In this document: in pieces, positions 40,249 to 43,772 of the stretch
Numbering within the stretch: the first letter of the stretch is position 1
How the letters are laid out: every line of letters begins with the position of its first letter
Assembly: GCA_905211675.1 (NCBI GenBank)
Contig: CAJMBP010000003.1
Span: 1-43,772, forward strand
Reading direction: 5' to 3'
Origin: an uncultured Oscillospiraceae bacterium
GTDB taxonomy: Bacteria > Bacillota > Clostridia > Oscillospirales > Acutalibacteraceae
Length of the DNA: 43,772 nucleotides
The notes under the pieces: generated by a model
Database searches by the model: none
What the model saw: the letters and a program-made list of their open reading frames with translations, nothing else
Told to the model about the DNA's origin: nothing
Program-made: the position numbers and the translations under genes

Positions 40249-41091
40249 ATGAGAGAAATATCAGTGACCTCAATTACCGATATTATTGAAAAACTGTGCA
40301 TTAAAGCCAATAAGGAGTTACCTTGTGATATCGAAAACTGTTTGAACCGCTGTGCCGAGTGTGAAACCGACCCGCTCGGTAAAAGTGTGCTTTGCGACTT
40401 AGAAAAAAATCTTGAAGCCGCCAAAAAATATGATCTGCCTATATGTCAGGATACCGGAATGGCGGTTGTTTTTTTGGAAATAGGTCAGGATGTTCATATT
40501 GTAGGCGGTTCATTAACCGATGCGGTAAACGAGGGCGTAAGAAGGGGCTACACAAAAGGTCTGCTCAGAAAATCGGTGGTAGCCGACCCGTTAAACCGTG
40601 TGAATACCAATGACAACACACCCGCCGTAATTCACACAACCATAGTTAAGGGCGAAAAAATAAAAATCACTGTTGCGCCTAAAGGCTTCGGAAGCGAGAA
40701 TATGAGCGGCATGCGTATGCTCACTCCCTCGCACGGAAGGCAGGGTGTAGCTGACGCGGTGTTGGATATTGTAAAGGCGGCGTCAAATAACCCCTGTCCG
40801 CCAATGGTGGTGGGTGTCGGCATAGGCGGCGACTTTGAACAGTGCGCCTACCTTGCTAAAAAGGCGCTCTGCCGCAGTACCGATATAAGAAACGGCAATC
40901 CGTTTTATGCCGAACTTGAAAAAGAATTGCTCGAAAAAATCAATAGGTTAGATATAGGCCCGCAGGGCTTCGGCGGAAACACAACCGCATTTGCCGTAAA
41001 TATCGAAACCGCGCCCACACACATTGCAGGTCTGCCCGTTGCGGTAAACATAGGCTGCCATGTAACACGGCACGCATCCGCGGAGATATAA
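40249..41091 (+). CDS. Class I fumarate hydratase alpha subunit
   Basis: The iron-sulfur catalytic subunit of two-part class I fumarase/L(+)-tartrate dehydratase, which adds water to fumarate to make malate. The 280-residue protein has three cluster cysteines: C66 in ICQDTGMAV, C199 in GGDFEQCAYLA and C270 in VNIGCHVTRH. Also present are GGSLTDAVNEGVRRGYTKGLLRKSVVADPLNRVNTNDNTPA, typical of the family, and APKGFGSENMSGMRML. AAAGGAGATTAT precedes the ATG. The beta subunit, which usually follows directly, is missing here: the next gene is an RNA methyltransferase 4 bases on. It may be encoded elsewhere. Confidence 0.93.
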   Translation: MREISVTSITDIIEKLCIKANKELPCDIENCLNRCAECETDPLGKSVLCDLEKNLEAAKKYDLPICQDTGMAVVFLEIGQDVHIVGGSLTDAVNEGVRRGYTKGLLRKSVVADPLNRVNTNDNTPAVIHTTIVKGEKIKITVAPKGFGSENMSGMRMLTPSHGRQGVADAVLDIVKAASNNPCPPMVVGVGIGGDFEQCAYLAKKALCRSTDIRNGNPFYAELEKELLEKINRLDIGPQGFGGNTTAFAVNIETAPTHIAGLPVAVNIGCHVTRHASAEI

Positions 41092-41095
41092 GAAT

Positions 41096-42226
41096 ATGGA
41101 AAATATAAAATTGATAGCGCCATGCCTTTTTGGCGTAGAGAGTATTGCGGCTGACGAATTTCGCCGGATGGGCTTCCAGTCGGTAACGGTCGAAAACGGC
41201 AGAGTATTGCTTGAAGGCAACCTTAATATGCTCGCCCGTGCAAACATAAATTCACGCTTTGCCGAGCGCATACTTATAAATGTGGGGCAGTTTACCGCTA
41301 CTACCTTTACCGAGCTTTTTGACGGTGTAAAGGCACTCCCGTGGGAAGATTACATCGGAAAGGATAATGCCTTTCCGGTAAACGGTTCGAGCATATCCTC
41401 GGCGCTTCACAGCATACCCGACTGTCAGTCAATAATTAAAAAGGCGGTTGCAGACCGACTTTCTTCAAAATACGGCATCGGTTGGTTTGGCGAAACGGGA
41501 GCCGAATGTAAAATACGCTTTACAATAATCAAAGACAATGTAACTGTTACGATAGATACTTCGGGCGAGGGACTCCACAAGCGCGGATACAGGCGTAATT
41601 CCAACGATGCTCCGCTTAAAGAAACATTGGGGGCTGCTATGTGCGACCTCGCGCGAATTTTTCCCGATACGCAGATTTACGACCCGTTTTGCGGCAGCGG
41701 CACACTGCTTATAGAGGCGGCTCTTATGGCAACCAAAACCGCGCCCGGACTTCGCCGCTTTTTTGCCGCCGAAAGATTTAATTTTATACCAGACACGGTA
41801 TGGCGGCAGGAGCGTATGCGCGCGCAGGATTTAATAATAAAAAATGTTGATTTCAAAGCTCAGGGCTACGATATTGACCCTGCCTGCGTGGAGCTTACGC
41901 TTGCTAATGCTAAAAAAGCGGGCGTTGAAAAATATGTTAAAGCGGCAGTAGGCGATATATGCAATTTTAAAACCCCAGACGAGAGACTGCTTGTAATTAC
42001 AAATCCGCCCTACGGTGAGCGTTTGCTTGATGTGACCGAAGCCGAAAAATTATATAAAATAATGGGCGAGCGTTTTGACAGAAGTAAGGGCAAAAAATAT
42101 TTTATAATCAGTCCGCACGACGAGTTTGAAAAGCATTTCGGCGAAACCGCCGATAAGCGCCGTAAGCTTTATAACGGTATGATAAAATGTCAGTTGTTTA
42201 TGTATTTTAAAAATAAAGGAAAATAA
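41096..42226 (+). CDS. rlmL: THUMP-domain rRNA methyltransferase (RlmL-like)
   Basis: A 376-residue SAM-dependent methyltransferase of the RlmL/YpsC family, predicted to methylate a guanine N2 of 23S rRNA. The N-terminal ferredoxin-like and THUMP part (residues 1-160) ends at TSGEGLHKRGYR; the Rossmann part has DPFCGSGTLLIEAAL (196-210, motif I) and the amino-methylase motif NPPYGERL (303-310). The gene is about half the length of E. coli RlmL, which carries a second methyltransferase (RlmK) not present here. It follows the fumarase gene after 4 bases. Confidence 0.9.
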   Translation: MENIKLIAPCLFGVESIAADEFRRMGFQSVTVENGRVLLEGNLNMLARANINSRFAERILINVGQFTATTFTELFDGVKALPWEDYIGKDNAFPVNGSSISSALHSIPDCQSIIKKAVADRLSSKYGIGWFGETGAECKIRFTIIKDNVTVTIDTSGEGLHKRGYRRNSNDAPLKETLGAAMCDLARIFPDTQIYDPFCGSGTLLIEAALMATKTAPGLRRFFAAERFNFIPDTVWRQERMRAQDLIIKNVDFKAQGYDIDPACVELTLANAKKAGVEKYVKAAVGDICNFKTPDERLLVITNPPYGERLLDVTEAEKLYKIMGERFDRSKGKKYFIISPHDEFEKHFGETADKRRKLYNGMIKCQLFMYFKNKGK

Positions 42227-42230
42227 AATA

Positions 42231-43151
42231 ATGAGATATGTTTTTTATGTTAATCCGATTGCCGGAAAGGGCAACACTCAAAACGGCATAATTGACTCAA
42301 TTAAAGGTTATTTTTCAGAAAGGTCTGAAAATTTTAAAATACATATCACTCGCTCTGCTGGAGATGCGCGCGACTCCGCTAAACGCGAGGCGGAAACCGG
42401 CGATAAAATCCGTATGTTTGCCTGCGGCGGCGAAGGGACGGTTTTTGAAGTGCTCAATGGTATAGTGGGTCATGAAAATGTAGATCTCGGCGTTATACCC
42501 TGCGGCTCGGCAAACGATTTTCTTAAATTTTTCGGTTCAAAAAAAAGCTTTTTGGATATATCCGACCAAGTGGACGGTGAGTCGGTAGGAATGGATTTAA
42601 TTAAGGCGGACGACAGGTACTGCCTTAACGGCTGTTCGGTAGGTATGGACGCGGTAGTAGCCCGCGATATGTCGATATTTAAAAATTGGCCGTTGGTTTC
42701 TGGCTCGCTCGCGTACACATTGGCTATTGTTAAAACATTTTTGGGCAAACTCGGCATTACAGCCGATATATCGGTCGACGGCGAAAAGCCGCAGCGTAAA
42801 AACTGTCTGTTTGCCGTTATTGCAAACGCGCCGTATTACGGCGGCGGTTATAAAGGCGCGCCCGATGCGGTACCTTATGACAATAAACTCAATTATACAT
42901 TGGTAAATAATATTTCAAAGCCCAAAATACTTAAATTTTTAAATTTATATAAAAAAGGCGAGCATAAAACTCTCGATTTCTGTACGCTTAAAGGTTGCAC
43001 CAGTATGGAGTTTTCATCTGAAAAGCCGATACCCGTAAACCTTGACGGCGAGATAATAGAAACAAATCATATGAGATTTGAACTTGTAAAAAACGCTGTA
43101 AAATTTATAGTTCCAAAGAGCATTGCAAATAAATTGTTAACAAATGTTTAA
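42231..43151 (+). CDS. Diacylglycerol/lipid kinase family protein
   Basis: A 306-residue member of the DagK/YegS lipid kinase family. VNPIAGKGNTQNG (8-20) is the opening nucleotide-binding segment and PCGSANDFLKFF (90-101) is typical. The catalytic loop is GGEGT (66-70) where most relatives have GGDGT, a conservative D-to-E change. FAVIANAPYYGGG holds the lipid-binding-side signature. The enzyme probably phosphorylates diacylglycerol, feeding it back into phosphatidic acid after lipoteichoic acid synthesis. It starts 4 bases after rlmL and ends the co-directional run before the groES promoter. Confidence 0.9.
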   Translation: MRYVFYVNPIAGKGNTQNGIIDSIKGYFSERSENFKIHITRSAGDARDSAKREAETGDKIRMFACGGEGTVFEVLNGIVGHENVDLGVIPCGSANDFLKFFGSKKSFLDISDQVDGESVGMDLIKADDRYCLNGCSVGMDAVVARDMSIFKNWPLVSGSLAYTLAIVKTFLGKLGITADISVDGEKPQRKNCLFAVIANAPYYGGGYKGAPDAVPYDNKLNYTLVNNISKPKILKFLNLYKKGEHKTLDFCTLKGCTSMEFSSEKPIPVNLDGEIIETNHMRFELVKNAVKFIVPKSIANKLLTNV

Positions 43152-43156
43152 ATCTT

Positions 43157-43173
43157 TTTGACTTTACTTGACT
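43157..43173 (+). promoter_or_regulatory. CtsR-type heptad operator at groES
   Basis: TTTGACT, TTA, CTTGACT (43157-43173). Read on the minus strand this is AGTCAAG-TAA-AGTCAAA. The known CtsR consensus RGTCAAA-NAN-RGTCAAA is met at all positions but one (G for A at the end of one heptad). It overlaps both possible -35 boxes of groES, the right place for repression. No CIRCE element (TTAGCACTC-N9-GAGTGCTAA) is seen between here and groES. Confidence 0.7.
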
Positions 43174-43195
43174 TTTAAATTTTACGGTATATAAT
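43168..43195 (+). promoter_or_regulatory. SigA promoter of groESL
   Basis: TTGACT (43168-43173) and TATAAT (43190-43195) are 16 bases apart. The -35 box is part of the CtsR-type operator. A short palindrome GTTAA/TTAAC lies at 43203-43215 near the predicted start; its role is unknown. Confidence 0.65.
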
Positions 43196-43241
43196 TGTAA
43201 TTGTTAAAAATTAACTGCAAAGCAGAAAAGGAGATTTTATT

Positions 43242-43772
<531 letters not shown>

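Noticed and set aside
43203..43215. GTTAA-AAA-TTAAC palindrome before groES as a CIRCE element
   Set aside because: CIRCE is TTAGCACTC-N9-GAGTGCTAA. This AT-only palindrome matches neither sequence nor spacing.

Overview
The window reads as a chromosomal core segment of a spore-forming, low-to-medium GC Firmicute of class Clostridia. A gut Ruminococcaceae/Oscillospirales-type organism is my best guess, from general look rather than any search. The evidence is the set of sporulation genes (dipicolinate synthase A/B, yabP, yabQ), a Bacillus/Clostridium-type cluster of flippase, hup, rqcP, yabP, yabQ, divIC and S1 protein, oxygen-independent hemZ, a Gram-positive ftsEX-PcsB-like set, and AGGAGG-type ribosome binding sites. 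I see no prophage, transposase, rRNA, tRNA or CRISPR array.

Region by region. 1-1100: a divergent TetR-like gene, then about 430 bases without a plus-strand gene, holding two hairpins, a 160-base element bounded by 19-base inverted arms, and a strong hairpin. 1059-3083: birA, bioY and a DUF1284 gene behind a BirA-type operator that overlaps the -35 box. 3172-4506: an M20 amidohydrolase. 4546-5629 (minus): histidine phosphatase and ruvX. 5835-7328: cyclophilin and rmlA. 7479-8879: uxaC with tandem repeats upstream. 8920-11505 (minus): cca, then dpaA and dpaB. 11593-17708: murC, AlaX-type deacylase, prmA, prfB (no frameshift), an FKBP-like lipoprotein and a Sfp-type transferase. 17816-22900: a CdaR/PucR-type regulator, ftsE, ftsX, a coiled-coil M23 hydrolase, a VanZ protein and a coiled-coil protein. 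23047-27162: MarR regulator and a heterodimeric ABC exporter. 27309-34990: recJ, rel, dtd, a metallo-hydrolase, hemZ and a uridine-kinase-like protein. 35053-37824: zinc-ribbon protein, nucleosidase and a lipid flippase. 38005-40176: hup, rqcP, yabP, yabQ, divIC and S1 protein. 40249-43151: fumarase alpha, an RlmL-type methyltransferase and a lipid kinase. 43242-end: groES and the start of groEL.

How the genes work together. Most genes are housekeeping and lie in tight, often overlapping operons. Cell envelope and division functions recur (murC, ftsEX with its hydrolase, flippase, divIC), as do translation quality control (alaX, prmA, prfB, dtd, rqcP) and sporulation (dpaAB, yabPQ).

I did not find a clearly new biological system. 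The most useful signals are regulatory: a BirA operator at birA-bioY, a CtsR-type box with no CIRCE at groESL, tandem direct repeats upstream of uxaC, a palindrome at the marR start site, a hairpin that buries the yabP ribosome binding site, a possible SigK promoter for dpaAB, and the inverted-repeat element at 793-953. All coordinates and motif matches were read by eye; no database or folding program was run.
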